This document shows, piece after piece, positions 6,216 through 14,489 of a stretch of 64,000 bases of DNA. Below the pieces are notes generated by a model, which worked only from the letters and a program-made list of their open reading frames with translations, did not search any database and had not been told where the DNA came from. The DNA is taken from assembly GCA_035627375.1 (NCBI GenBank), contig DASPLX010000013.1, positions 1 to 64,000 of the forward strand, written 5' to 3'. This stretch comes from DASPLX01 sp035627375 (GTDB taxonomy: Bacteria > Pseudomonadota > Gammaproteobacteria > Burkholderiales > Burkholderiaceae_D). Positions within the stretch are counted from its first letter, which is position 1; each line of letters opens with the position of its first letter. The position numbers and the translations under genes were made by a program.

Positions 6216-8309
6216 ATGGCTGAATTGTCCCCAGTGAACAGCGCGATCGACGAATCGAAGATCGCGACCTTTCCGGATTCCCCGTTTCGTCTTTATCAAC
6301 CTTTTCCGCCCGCCGGCGACCAGCCGGACGCCATCGCCAAGCTGGTGGAAGGCATCGAGGACGGCTTGTCGTTCCAGACGCTGCTCGGGGTCACCGGTTC
6401 CGGCAAGACCTACACGATGGCCAACGTCATAGCGCGCTGCGGCCGGCCGGCCATCATCTTCGCGCCGAACAAGACGCTAGCGGCGCAGCTGTATAGCGAA
6501 TTCCGCGAATTCTTCCCGCAGAACGCGGTCGAGTATTTCGTCAGCTATTACGACTATTACCAGCCGGAAGCCTATGTTCCGCAGCGCGACTTGTTCATCG
6601 AGAAGGATTCCTCGATCAACGAGCACATCGAGCAGATGCGCCTATCATGCACCAAGTCGCTGATGGAGCGGCGCGATGTCGTGATCGTGGCCACGGTGTC
6701 GGCGATCTACGGTATCGGTAATCCGACCGAATATCACCAGATGATCCTGACCCTGCGGGCGAAGGACAAGGTCAGCCAGCGCGATGTGATCGCGCGCCTG
6801 ATCCAGATGCAGTACACGCGCAACGAGGTCGATTTCGGCCGCGGTACCTTCCGCGTGCGCGGCGATACGATCGACGTGTTCCCGGCCGAGCATGCGGAAC
6901 TGGCGCTGCGCATCGAGACCTTCGACGACGAAATCGACAGCCTCCAGCTGTTCGACCCGCTGACCGGCCGGGTGCGGCAGAAGATTCCGCGCTTCACCAT
7001 TTATCCCGGCTCGCATTACGTGACGCCGCGCACCACGGTATTGCGCGCGATCGATACCATCAAGGAGGAATTGCGGGAGCGGCTCGAGTGGTTCCGCAAG
7101 GAGAACAAGCTGGTCGAGGAGCAGCGCCTGGAACAGCGCACCCGCTTCGATCTTGAGATGCTGCAGGAGATCGGCTTCACCAAGGGCATCGAGAACTACT
7201 CGCGCCACTTGTCCGGCGCCAAGCCGGGCGAGCCGCCGCCGACGCTGGTCGATTACCTGCCGCAGGATGCGCTGATGTTCCTCGACGAATCGCACGTGCT
7301 GCTCGGGCAGCTGAACGGCATGGCCAACGGCGACCGGGCGCGCAAGACGAATCTGGTCGACTACGGCTTCCGCCTGCCGTCGGCGCTCGACAACCGGCCG
7401 CTGCGCTTCGACGAGTTCGAAAGCAAGATGAGGCAGACCGTGTTCGTGTCGGCGACGCCGGCCGAGTACGAGAATGAGCACGCCGGGCAGGTGGTCGAGC
7501 AGGTTGTGCGCCCGACCGGCTTGGTCGACCCGCAGATATTCGTGCGGCCGGCGACGACCCAGGTGGACGATCTGATGTCCGAGATTACCGAGCGCGTCAA
7601 GAAGAACGAGCGCGTCCTGGTCACCACGCTGACCAAGCGCATGGCCGAACAGTTGACCGAGTTCCTGTCCGACAACGCCATCAAGGTGCGCTACCTGCAC
7701 AGCGATATCGATACCGTGGAACGGGTGGAAATCATCCGCGACCTGCGGCTCGGTACGTTCGATGTCCTGGTCGGCATCAACCTGCTGCGCGAGGGTTTGG
7801 ACATTCCGGAAGTGTCGCTGGTGGCGATTCTCGATGCCGACAAGGAGGGTTTCCTGCGTTCGGAACGCAGCCTGATCCAGACCATCGGCCGCGCGGCGCG
7901 TAACCTGAACGGCACCGCGATCCTGTATGCCGACCGCGTCACCGATTCGATGCGGCGCGCGATCGACGAGACCGAGCGCCGCCGCGCCAAGCAGATCGCG
8001 TTCAACCAGGTCCACGGCATTACCCCGAAGGGCGTCGTGAAGCAGGTGCGCGAGATGATCGATGGCGTCTACAGCCCGCAGGATGCGCGCGAGGAGTTGC
8101 AGGCGGCCCAAGAGCATGCGAAGTACGAAGCCATGAGCGAAAAGCAGGCGGCCAAGGAGATCAAGCGTCTCGAAAAGCTGATGCTCGATCATGCGAAGAA
8201 CCTGGAGTTCGAGAAGGCGGCGCAAGCCCGAGACCAGCTGCACAAGCTCAAGCAGCAATTGTTCGGTGCCGCCGATATCGAGAACGTGATGCCCGCGGGC
8301 CGGAGCTGA
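6216..8309 (+). CDS. uvrB: Excinuclease ABC subunit B
   Basis: UvrB (697 residues) is the damage-verifying helicase-like subunit of nucleotide excision repair, loaded by UvrA and cut-partnered by UvrC. The Walker A motif GVTGSGKT lies at 58-65, the beta-hairpin block SYYDYYQPEAYVP follows, then the FLDESHVLLG box, the helicase motif TIGRAARN and a C-terminal UVR domain (EKLMLDHAKNLEFEKAA). The length is as expected for the family. I saw no CTG-N10-CAG SOS box in the 176 bases upstream, although uvrB is LexA-controlled in E. coli. Confidence 0.98.
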   Translation: MAELSPVNSAIDESKIATFPDSPFRLYQPFPPAGDQPDAIAKLVEGIEDGLSFQTLLGVTGSGKTYTMANVIARCGRPAIIFAPNKTLAAQLYSEFREFFPQNAVEYFVSYYDYYQPEAYVPQRDLFIEKDSSINEHIEQMRLSCTKSLMERRDVVIVATVSAIYGIGNPTEYHQMILTLRAKDKVSQRDVIARLIQMQYTRNEVDFGRGTFRVRGDTIDVFPAEHAELALRIETFDDEIDSLQLFDPLTGRVRQKIPRFTIYPGSHYVTPRTTVLRAIDTIKEELRERLEWFRKENKLVEEQRLEQRTRFDLEMLQEIGFTKGIENYSRHLSGAKPGEPPPTLVDYLPQDALMFLDESHVLLGQLNGMANGDRARKTNLVDYGFRLPSALDNRPLRFDEFESKMRQTVFVSATPAEYENEHAGQVVEQVVRPTGLVDPQIFVRPATTQVDDLMSEITERVKKNERVLVTTLTKRMAEQLTEFLSDNAIKVRYLHSDIDTVERVEIIRDLRLGTFDVLVGINLLREGLDIPEVSLVAILDADKEGFLRSERSLIQTIGRAARNLNGTAILYADRVTDSMRRAIDETERRRAKQIAFNQVHGITPKGVVKQVREMIDGVYSPQDAREELQAAQEHAKYEAMSEKQAAKEIKRLEKLMLDHAKNLEFEKAAQARDQLHKLKQQLFGAADIENVMPAGRS

Positions 8310-8312
8310 TCC

Positions 8313-8684
8313 ATGGATCTGAACCAAGTTACCTTGCCTTGCCTCGATTACGAAGCATCGGTCGACTTCTATCGGCGCCTCGGCTTCGTGCAGATCGTTG
8401 CAAGTCCGCCTCGCTATGCGCGCTTCGAGTGCGCATCCGGCGCGACCTTTTCCCTGCATGCGGTGACGGCCGCTCCGCCGACCGAGACTGTCGTCTATTT
8501 CGAAGTGCCCGACGTCGATGCCAAGGTGCGTCAACTGGAAGAGGCTGGCATCGTCTTCGAGACTCGGCCCGTCGACCAGCGCTGGCTGTGGCGGGAGGCG
8601 TATTTGCGCGATCCGGCCGGCAATCGGCTGTGCATCTATCATGCGGGCGACAACCGCCGTTTCCCGCCGTGGCGGCTATCCTGA
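8313..8684 (+). CDS. VOC-family (glyoxalase/dioxygenase fold) protein
   Basis: A single vicinal-oxygen-chelate domain of 123 residues, starting 3 bases after the uvrB stop and so probably cotranscribed. The pattern FYRRLGF near the N-terminus, FEVPDVDAKVRQLEEAGI in the middle and LRDPAGNRLCIYHAG near the end is the usual paired beta-alpha-beta-beta-beta repeat of glyoxalase I-like proteins. Such proteins bind a metal and act as lyases, dioxygenases or antibiotic-binding proteins. Which reaction it performs cannot be said. Confidence 0.85.
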   Translation: MDLNQVTLPCLDYEASVDFYRRLGFVQIVASPPRYARFECASGATFSLHAVTAAPPTETVVYFEVPDVDAKVRQLEEAGIVFETRPVDQRWLWREAYLRDPAGNRLCIYHAGDNRRFPPWRLS

Positions 8685-8758
8685 ACGGTGCATGCGGAAG
8701 TCTCCATGCGTTAGGTCAATCGGGTTCGCCGGCCGCTCGCGCTACAATGCGGCTTCCC

Positions 8759-9571
8759 ATGAAGAACATATCCCCGCTCATACCCTCCGTTTTTCTCGAC
8801 ATGCTTGCGCTGGCCGACGCGTCTTGGCGGCCAGCGCTGCGCGAGGGTTTGAGCGCGGTCGCGCAGGCGAACCCCGCCTACCTGTCCGCGCTCGCCGAGA
8901 GCGATTACTTGCCGACCGGCGGCCGCTTGTTCGCCGCCTTCGCTCAGCCGCTCGACGCCGTGCGCTATGTGCTCGTCGGCGAGGGGCCGTACCCGCGGCC
9001 GGAAAGCGCCACCGGCGTCTGTTTCATGGACGGCGCCGTCGGTTTGCTGTGGTCGGAGAAAGGGCTGTCCAAGCAGGTGAATCGGGCGACATCCTTGCGC
9101 AATTTCATGAAGATGCTGTTGGTCGCGGAAGGATTGCTTTCCGCCGGCAATACGTCGAGCGACAGCATGGTCCGCATCGCTCTGCAGGCGCGCGCCCTGG
9201 GATCGCCGTTCATCCAGACCTTGGGCGAACTGCAGGACAATCTGACGCGCCACGGCTTTCTGCTCTTGAACGCCTCGCTCGTATTCCGGCCGGATGTGCC
9301 GCCATTGAAGGATGCCAAGGCGTGGCAACCATTCCTGCAAACCGTGCTCGCTGCCTTGCTTGAGCGTGCAGACGAGAGGCGGCGGCCGCCGCCGACGCTG
9401 GTGTTGTGGGGCAAGATCGCCGAGCAGCTCAAGGCATTGCCGGCGAATGCGCTTTTCCCCAAAGCGGTGGCCGAGCATCCCTACAACCTGAGCTTCATCG
9501 AAAATGAGACCATGCAGGCCTTGTTTCGGCCCATGCATTTGCTGAAACGGCAAGATGGCACCGAAGCCTGA
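8759..9571 (+). CDS. Uracil-DNA glycosylase-like protein with an altered active-site motif
   Basis: A protein of 270 residues aligning by eye with family 1 uracil-DNA glycosylases: VLVGEGPYP at 71-79, GFLLLNASL, LVLWGKIAEQL and AEHPYNLSF in the expected order. In canonical enzymes the first motif is GQDPYH, whose Asp activates water. Here it reads GEGPYP, with the Asp and His replaced, while the late His (EHP) remains. The protein may be inactive, may use another residue, or may bind uracil-DNA without cutting. I chose ATG 8759; an in-frame ATG at 8747 overlaps a likely -10 box (TACAAT) and is less probable. It does not clearly belong to an operon. Confidence 0.75.
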   Translation: MKNISPLIPSVFLDMLALADASWRPALREGLSAVAQANPAYLSALAESDYLPTGGRLFAAFAQPLDAVRYVLVGEGPYPRPESATGVCFMDGAVGLLWSEKGLSKQVNRATSLRNFMKMLLVAEGLLSAGNTSSDSMVRIALQARALGSPFIQTLGELQDNLTRHGFLLLNASLVFRPDVPPLKDAKAWQPFLQTVLAALLERADERRRPPPTLVLWGKIAEQLKALPANALFPKAVAEHPYNLSFIENETMQALFRPMHLLKRQDGTEA

Positions 9572-9719
9572 GGTTTCCTGGCTTTTTTCCTCTCCCAAGG
9601 TCGCCTCGAACCGCTGAGCGCCGCCGTCGGCCGCTTCCCTGGGCGGCCGGTTGTCCGGACGGTTTCTGGTACGACGATTGCTTATCCAGTCAAGGCTTGG
9701 ATAGACGTCGGGTGCCATC

Positions 9720-10622
9720 ATGAGGAAAGCGATGACAATCGGACTGGCGCTGGCAGGGTGCTGGGCGGGAGAGGCGTGCTTGGCAGCTTCTCCGGGCGAG
9801 GACGCGATTGCAGCATTGGATGCCGATCCTGCCGAGTTTACCTATTCGGTCGAGACCGGCTCGGCAATCGGCCTTTCGAATGGAGCTTGGTTTTCTCCGA
9901 TCGATTCCCTCTCTCCTTATCGCCTTTATCCCAGCGTGCTCGACGTGAGCTGGCTGCACGATCGGCGCTTGGCGGATTCCGGGCGCATGGCGGAATCCGG
10001 ACTGCAGCTTGGCTACGCCTGGCGCAACATGAAACTGGAGGGGGCATTGATGCGCATGCGGGACGAAGACCGGCGGGCAGTGAATGCCGGCGTCCCCCGG
10101 TTGCTCGGCGCGACCTCCGGTCGTTTGTCATATCGGTTCGCTCCTTATTGGACGCTCCAGGTCGTGAAGGGAAGCTTGAGCCAGCACGATGCCAGCTACG
10201 CCGGCAGCAATATTCAGCGGACGTCGATCGCTGTCCGCCACAGCCGGCCGTTTCATGGCAACGATTGGCAAACGATGCTGGCGGTCGGTCGCAACGTACG
10301 GAAGTCCGACGGCAGCGCCGACAAGGTGTATCTGGTCGAATCATCGCTGCGATTTTCGAATCGCCATGCCGTCTTCGCGCGGTTCGAAAGGGCGTCCGCG
10401 AACGAACTTTTCGACGAACGGGACGCCTTATATGGACAAAACTTCCATTCCAATAGGATGACGCTCGGTTACGTTCATGCAATACAGATCGGCGCGCGTT
10501 CTCAGTTGGCATTCGGCGGTCTGGTGGCGAAGCGTTCTGTTCCGCGCGATGCGGTCGTGGCCTTCGGCGATGACAGGCCGTCCTACAAGGTTTTCGCCCA
10601 GGTTTCGCTGCACATGCCATAG
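9720..10622 (+). CDS. Unknown exported, beta-barrel-like envelope protein
   Basis: The protein has 300 residues. The N-terminus MRKAMTIGLALAGCWAGEACLAAS looks like a signal peptide with cleavage after LAA or thereabouts. The mature part is rich in alternating hydrophobic and polar residues with Tyr/Trp/Arg (for example LQLGYAWRNMKLEGALMRM and LSYRFAPYWTLQVVKG), as in outer-membrane beta strands. I do not recognise the family and assign no function. It stands alone, preceded by a 148-base gap after the glycosylase-like gene and followed by a short orphan frame. Confidence 0.7.
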   Translation: MRKAMTIGLALAGCWAGEACLAASPGEDAIAALDADPAEFTYSVETGSAIGLSNGAWFSPIDSLSPYRLYPSVLDVSWLHDRRLADSGRMAESGLQLGYAWRNMKLEGALMRMRDEDRRAVNAGVPRLLGATSGRLSYRFAPYWTLQVVKGSLSQHDASYAGSNIQRTSIAVRHSRPFHGNDWQTMLAVGRNVRKSDGSADKVYLVESSLRFSNRHAVFARFERASANELFDERDALYGQNFHSNRMTLGYVHAIQIGARSQLAFGGLVAKRSVPRDAVVAFGDDRPSYKVFAQVSLHMP

Positions 10623-10688
10623 CGTGCGGTATGGCGTATAGGTAGGAAAGCGGGTATCGGCATTCTCATTCTCTGGAGGCAAAGCATC

Positions 10689-10892
10689 ATGGAACGGAAT
10701 ATGACCACGAATTCGGTCGAGGCGCTTCGCAGGAAAATGTTGATCGCAGGATCGGCCGGATTGCGCGCCCACGAAACGGGGCCCGAATACCAGAGTTCCT
10801 TGTCGCAGGACAAGGAAGATAATGAAATGAAACCCAATCAATTGAAAGACGGTGGCGAAAGCGAGGACTTTGGCCTCCACGCACAACACTGA
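10689..10892 (+). CDS. Small hypothetical protein (67 residues)
   Basis: A good ribosome site (CTGGAGGCA, spacing 8-9) precedes the ATG, and the start lies 66 bases after the preceding envelope protein, so it could be the second gene of that unit. The peptide is hydrophilic, with no signal peptide or membrane segment and no motif I know. Coding status rests on the ribosome site and position only. Confidence 0.45.
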   Translation: MERNMTTNSVEALRRKMLIAGSAGLRAHETGPEYQSSLSQDKEDNEMKPNQLKDGGESEDFGLHAQH

Positions 10893-11170
10893 AAATTGTT
10901 ACGGGTTTTCTCGGTTGCAGTTCCGCGGATAGCGGGCGCGGTGGTTTGCGCCGTCACGATTCCAGATAGCGCGGAAAAACGGAGGGGCGCCTATTCGTGA
11001 ATTCCGCGATCATCTTTCGCGGAAGGATGCCGTTGGGCCGCCGAATGGAATTTATTTCCTGCCCGGTACTGTCGAAATTGCTAAAATGCTGCATTGCAAT
11101 TTTTTCTCCCGGATCCTTCCCCTATAGCCGATCGTAGCGCCGCCGCATGCGCGCTCAAGTGAGGCGGTAA
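10893..11170. other. Intergenic region upstream of the isc operon, no gene
   Basis: No supported frame. A weak terminator-like element lies at 11075-11105 (AAATTGC, 14-base loop, GCAATTT and a T run), suiting the end of the transcript from the left. The rest up to the IscR operators shows nothing recognisable. Confidence 0.5.
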
Positions 11171-11223
11171 GTACCTGACGAATTTACTCAACTTTGGTAT
11201 ACTTGACCAAAATGTTCGAGTAT
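11171..11223 (+). promoter_or_regulatory. isc promoter with two tandem IscR type 1 operators
   Basis: Two 25-bp sites fit the E. coli type 1 IscR consensus ATASYYGACTRWWWYAGTCRRSTAT. The first, 11171-11195 (GTACCTGACG-AATTT-ACTCAACTTT), matches at about 21 positions; the second, 11199-11223 (ATACTTGACC-AAAAT-GTTCGAGTAT), matches at about 22. They are 3 bases apart. A sigma-70-like promoter overlaps them: CTGACG at 11175-11180, 17 bases, TATACT at 11198-11203. Binding of [2Fe-2S]-IscR here would block RNA polymerase, giving feedback repression as in E. coli. Confidence 0.85.
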
Positions 11224-11281
11224 TCGGGAATTCGACGAGTCTGCGAACGAGTGGACTGGCTTGGATGAAAAGGTGGTTTCC

Positions 11282-11764
11282 ATGCGTCTGACGACAAAAG
11301 GCCGTTTTGCCGTGACTGCAATGATCGATCTGGCGTTGCGCCAGGACAAAGGGCCGGTGACGCTCGCCGGTATCAGCCAGCGGCAGGATATCTCGCTGTC
11401 ATACCTGGAGCAGTTGTTCGGCAAGTTGCGCCGGCATGCGATCGTCGAATCGGTGCGCGGCCCCGGCGGCGGCTATAACCTGGCGCGCCGGCCGGAAGAC
11501 GTCACCGTGGCCGATATCATCATCGCGGTCGATGAGCCGCTCGATGCGACTCAATGCGGCGGCAAGGGGCATTGCCATAACGCGCCGAAGGACAATGCTT
11601 CGCAGCATTGCATGACGCACGATCTCTGGTCGACGCTGAACGCCAAGATGGTCGAATATCTCGACTCGGTATCGCTCAAGGATCTGGTCGATCAGCAGAA
11701 GCAGAGGGCCGCCGAGCAGGCGAATGTCGTGGTGATGCAGCATCGTCCCCACGCCGCGGCTTGA
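11282..11764 (+). CDS. iscR: Iron-sulfur cluster regulator IscR
   Basis: An Rrf2-family repressor of 160 residues. The N-terminal winged helix begins MRLTTKGRFAVTAMIDLA, the canonical IscR start, so I chose ATG 11282 over an upstream in-frame TTG. Cluster ligands are C92, C98, C110 and H113 (CMTH). The third Cys is six residues further than in E. coli (C104/H107), so the ligand loop is slightly longer. Loaded with [2Fe-2S] it represses its own operon through the two sites at 11171-11223; clusterless it can bind type 2 sites. First gene of the isc operon. Confidence 0.96.
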   Translation: MRLTTKGRFAVTAMIDLALRQDKGPVTLAGISQRQDISLSYLEQLFGKLRRHAIVESVRGPGGGYNLARRPEDVTVADIIIAVDEPLDATQCGGKGHCHNAPKDNASQHCMTHDLWSTLNAKMVEYLDSVSLKDLVDQQKQRAAEQANVVVMQHRPHAAA

Positions 11765-11806
11765 ACAAATTTGAATTGAAGCATTGATTGCAGAGGAATC
11801 GACACG

Positions 11807-13063
11807 ATGAACGCTCCGGTGGAACAAAAGAGCCTGATGGATACGATCAAGGCGCCGCATTTTCCGATCTACATGGATTATTCGGCCACCACACCGATCG
11901 ATCCGCGCGTCGCCGACAAGATGATCCCCTATTTGCGCGAGCAGTTCGGCAATCCGGCGTCGCGCAGCCACATGTATGGCTGGGTCGCCGAGCAGGCGGT
12001 CGAGGATGCGCGTGGGCAGGTGGCCGCGCTCGTCAACGCCGATCCGCGCGAGATCATCTGGACCTCCGGCGCGACCGAAGCCAACAACTTGGCGCTGAAA
12101 GGCGCGGCGCAGTTCTACAAGACCAAGGGCAAACACATCGTCACAGTCAAGACGGAGCACAAGGCCGTGCTTGACACCGTGCGCGAACTCGAGCGCCAAG
12201 GCTTCGAGGCGACCTATCTCGAACCGCAACCGAACGGCCTGATCACTCTCGAACAGCTCGAACAGGCGCTGCGTCCGGATACCATCCTGGTGTCGGTCAT
12301 GTTCGTGAATAACGAGATCGGAGTGATCCAGCCGATTGCCGAGATCGGCGAGTTGTGCCGCTCGAAGGGCATCATCTTCCATTGCGACGCCGCTCAGGCC
12401 GCGGGCAAGGTGCATATCGACCTCGAAAAGCTGAAGGTCGACCTGATGACATTCAGCGCGCACAAGGCCTATGGCCCGAAGGGCGTCGGGGCACTGTACG
12501 TGCGCCGCAAGCCGCGCGTGCGCCTCGAAGCGCAGATCCACGGCGGCGGCCACGAGCGCGGCCTGCGCTCCGGCACCTTGCCGACGCACCAGATCGTCGG
12601 CATGGGCGAAGCGTTCCGCATCTGCAAGGAAGAGATGGATGCCGAGCTTGCGCGCATCAAGGCGTTACGCGATCGCTTGGCCAAGGGCTTGACCGATATC
12701 GAGGAAGTGTATGTCAACGGCGATCTGGAACACCGCGTGCCCCACAACCTCAACGTCAGCTTCAACTATGTCGAAGGCGAGTCCTTGCTCATGGCGATCA
12801 AGGATATCGCGGTGTCCTCCGGCTCCGCTTGCACCTCCGCCAGCCTGGAGCCGTCCTATGTGCTGCGCGCATTGGGCCGCAGCGACGAATTGGCGCATAG
12901 TTCGATCCGTTTCACCATCGGCCGCTTCACGACCGAGGAAGACATCGACTTCACGATCAAGCTGGTCAAGGAAAAAGTGGCGAAGCTGCGCGAATTGTCG
13001 CCGTTGTGGGAAATGTACAAGGACGGGATCGATCTGAATTCGATCCAGTGGGCTGCTCATTAA
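11807..13063 (+). CDS. iscS: Cysteine desulfurase IscS
   Basis: IscS removes sulfur from L-cysteine as a persulfide and passes it to IscU. The pyridoxal-phosphate lysine is K220 (SAHKAYGPKG) and the persulfide Cys is C342 in SSGSACTSASLEPS. At 418 residues it is about 13 longer than E. coli IscS because of an N-terminal extension before FPIYMDYSATTPIDPRV. The ribosome site GAGGAA precedes ATG 11807. Second gene of the operon, 42 bases after iscR. Confidence 0.97.
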   Translation: MNAPVEQKSLMDTIKAPHFPIYMDYSATTPIDPRVADKMIPYLREQFGNPASRSHMYGWVAEQAVEDARGQVAALVNADPREIIWTSGATEANNLALKGAAQFYKTKGKHIVTVKTEHKAVLDTVRELERQGFEATYLEPQPNGLITLEQLEQALRPDTILVSVMFVNNEIGVIQPIAEIGELCRSKGIIFHCDAAQAAGKVHIDLEKLKVDLMTFSAHKAYGPKGVGALYVRRKPRVRLEAQIHGGGHERGLRSGTLPTHQIVGMGEAFRICKEEMDAELARIKALRDRLAKGLTDIEEVYVNGDLEHRVPHNLNVSFNYVEGESLLMAIKDIAVSSGSACTSASLEPSYVLRALGRSDELAHSSIRFTIGRFTTEEDIDFTIKLVKEKVAKLRELSPLWEMYKDGIDLNSIQWAAH

Positions 13064-13084
13064 AGGATTTAAAGGAGTTCTACC

Positions 13085-13486
13085 ATGGCTTACTCTGAAA
13101 AGGTGCTGGATCATTATGAAAATCCGCGCAATGTCGGTTCGTTCGATAAGGGCGACGACGCGGTCGGGACCGGCATGGTCGGCGCTCCGGCTTGCGGCGA
13201 CGTGATGAAGCTGCAGATCAAGGTCGGCGCCGACGGCGTGATCGAGGATGCGAAATTCAAGACCTACGGCTGCGGCTCGGCGATCGCGTCCTCCTCGCTC
13301 GTGACGGAATGGGTCAAGGGCAAGACCCTCGACCAGGCGCTCTCGATCAAGAATACGCAGATCGCCGAAGAGCTGGCGCTGCCGCCGGTAAAGATCCATT
13401 GCTCGATTCTCGCGGAAGACGCGATCAAGGCGGCGGTCGCGGACTATAAGGCCAAGCACGGCGCCGAGGCCGAGAAGGCCGCGTAA
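13085..13486 (+). CDS. iscU: Iron-sulfur cluster scaffold IscU
   Basis: The scaffold on which [2Fe-2S] and [4Fe-4S] clusters are built, 133 residues. The three ligand cysteines are C37 (APACGD), C63 (YGCGSA) and C106, with D39 and H105 alongside. The HscA-recognition loop LPPVK lies at 99-103. The start has a strong ribosome site (AAAGGAG). It follows iscS by 21 bases. Confidence 0.97.
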   Translation: MAYSEKVLDHYENPRNVGSFDKGDDAVGTGMVGAPACGDVMKLQIKVGADGVIEDAKFKTYGCGSAIASSSLVTEWVKGKTLDQALSIKNTQIAEELALPPVKIHCSILAEDAIKAAVADYKAKHGAEAEKAA

Positions 13487-13496
13487 CAAGTGATTT

Positions 13497-13516
13497 CTCC
13501 CTCGCCGACGAGGGAG
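13497..13516. repeat. REP-like hairpin between iscU and iscA
   Basis: Perfect 8-bp stem CTCCCTCG / CGAGGGAG with loop CCGA, followed by GCTGGGGTGAGGGC, resembling the short dispersed palindromes found between genes of many proteobacteria. It could affect relative mRNA stability of the iscRSU and iscA parts. Only one copy is seen in this window. Confidence 0.55.
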
Positions 13517-13533
13517 CTGGGGTGAGGGCTGTT

Positions 13534-13857
13534 ATGGCAATTACATTGACGGAAAAAGCGGCGAAACACATCAACCGCTATATCGAGCGACGCGGCAAGG
13601 GCATCGGTCTGCGCTTCGGCGTACGCACCACGGGCTGTTCGGGCATGGCATACAAGCTCGAATACGTGGATGAAAGCACACTGGAAGACGCGGTGTTCGA
13701 ATCGCATGGGGTAAAGATCTTTGTCGATCCCAAGAGCCTGCCATACATCGACGGCACCGAACTGGATTTCGCGCGCGAAGGATTGAACGAGGGCTTCAAG
13801 TTCCGCAACCCGAACGTCAAGGACGAATGCGGTTGCGGCGAGAGCTTCCGCGTCTGA
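13534..13857 (+). CDS. iscA: Iron-sulfur assembly protein IscA
   Basis: A-type carrier of 107 residues that accepts iron or clusters and delivers them to target proteins. The three invariant cysteines are C35 (TTGCSGMAY) and C99/C101 (ECGCGESF). I start at ATG 13534 (MAITLTEKAA, the family start) and not at the in-frame GTG 13522, which overlaps the REP-like sequence. Fourth gene of the isc operon. Confidence 0.95.
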   Translation: MAITLTEKAAKHINRYIERRGKGIGLRFGVRTTGCSGMAYKLEYVDESTLEDAVFESHGVKIFVDPKSLPYIDGTELDFAREGLNEGFKFRNPNVKDECGCGESFRV

Positions 13858-13945
13858 TGCTTCGGCAGCCGCGCCGGAAAACCATAGTAAAAGCTCGTTC
13901 TGTCTTCGCCGGTGAAGCATGAACGGGCTTTTCGTTTGAACAGAC

Positions 13946-14458
13946 ATGCAAAACCACTTCGACCTGTTTCATCTGCCGCAGCGCTTCGCGCTCGATCCCG
14001 ACGCATTGAATGCGGCGTATCACGAAGTGCAGAACCAGGTGCATCCGGACAAGTTCGCGCACAAGCCGGATGCCGAAAAGCGTGTCGCGATGCAATGGGC
14101 GACGCGCGCCAACGAGGCTTACCAGACGCTCAAGAATCCCTTGCGGCGCGCTGCTTATTTGTGCGAGCTGAACGGCGTCGACCTGCAGACCGAATCGAAC
14201 ACCGCGATGCCGCCGGCCTTCCTGATGCAACAGATGGAATGGCGCGAAAAGCTCGACGATGCCCGCGCCGCGAAGGACCTGGGCGAACTCGAACAGCTTG
14301 ACGGCGAACTGCGCGCCGAGCGCAAGCGCGAACTGGAACGCGTCGGCGCGCTGCTCGATGCGGGTGACTATCACGCCGCCGCTCGGAGTATCCGGCAATT
14401 GATGTTCGTCGAACGCTTCGGAGAAGATATCGCGCGTGCCTTCGAGGACTTGTCCTAA
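13946..14458 (+). CDS. hscB: Co-chaperone HscB (J-domain)
   Basis: This 170-residue J-protein presents IscU to HscA and stimulates its ATPase. The HPDK tetrad of the J-domain is at 33-36, in VHPDKFAHKP. The C-terminal three-helix part that binds IscU follows (for example FLMQQMEWREKLDDARA). It lies 88 bases after iscA and 31 before hscA, in the conserved isc order. Confidence 0.95.
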   Translation: MQNHFDLFHLPQRFALDPDALNAAYHEVQNQVHPDKFAHKPDAEKRVAMQWATRANEAYQTLKNPLRRAAYLCELNGVDLQTESNTAMPPAFLMQQMEWREKLDDARAAKDLGELEQLDGELRAERKRELERVGALLDAGDYHAAARSIRQLMFVERFGEDIARAFEDLS

Positions 14459-14489
14459 CAGATCCGGGACGCAATAACCAAAGAACATT

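Noticed and set aside
6645..8642. A 665-codon open frame antisense to uvrB
   Set aside because: It mirrors the codon use of uvrB in GC-rich DNA, has low-complexity His/Arg/Leu-rich sequence, no ribosome site and no recognisable motif.
13497..13516. Terminator between iscU and iscA
   Set aside because: The stem is perfect but no T run follows; a REP-like element fits better, and the isc operon is expected to continue.
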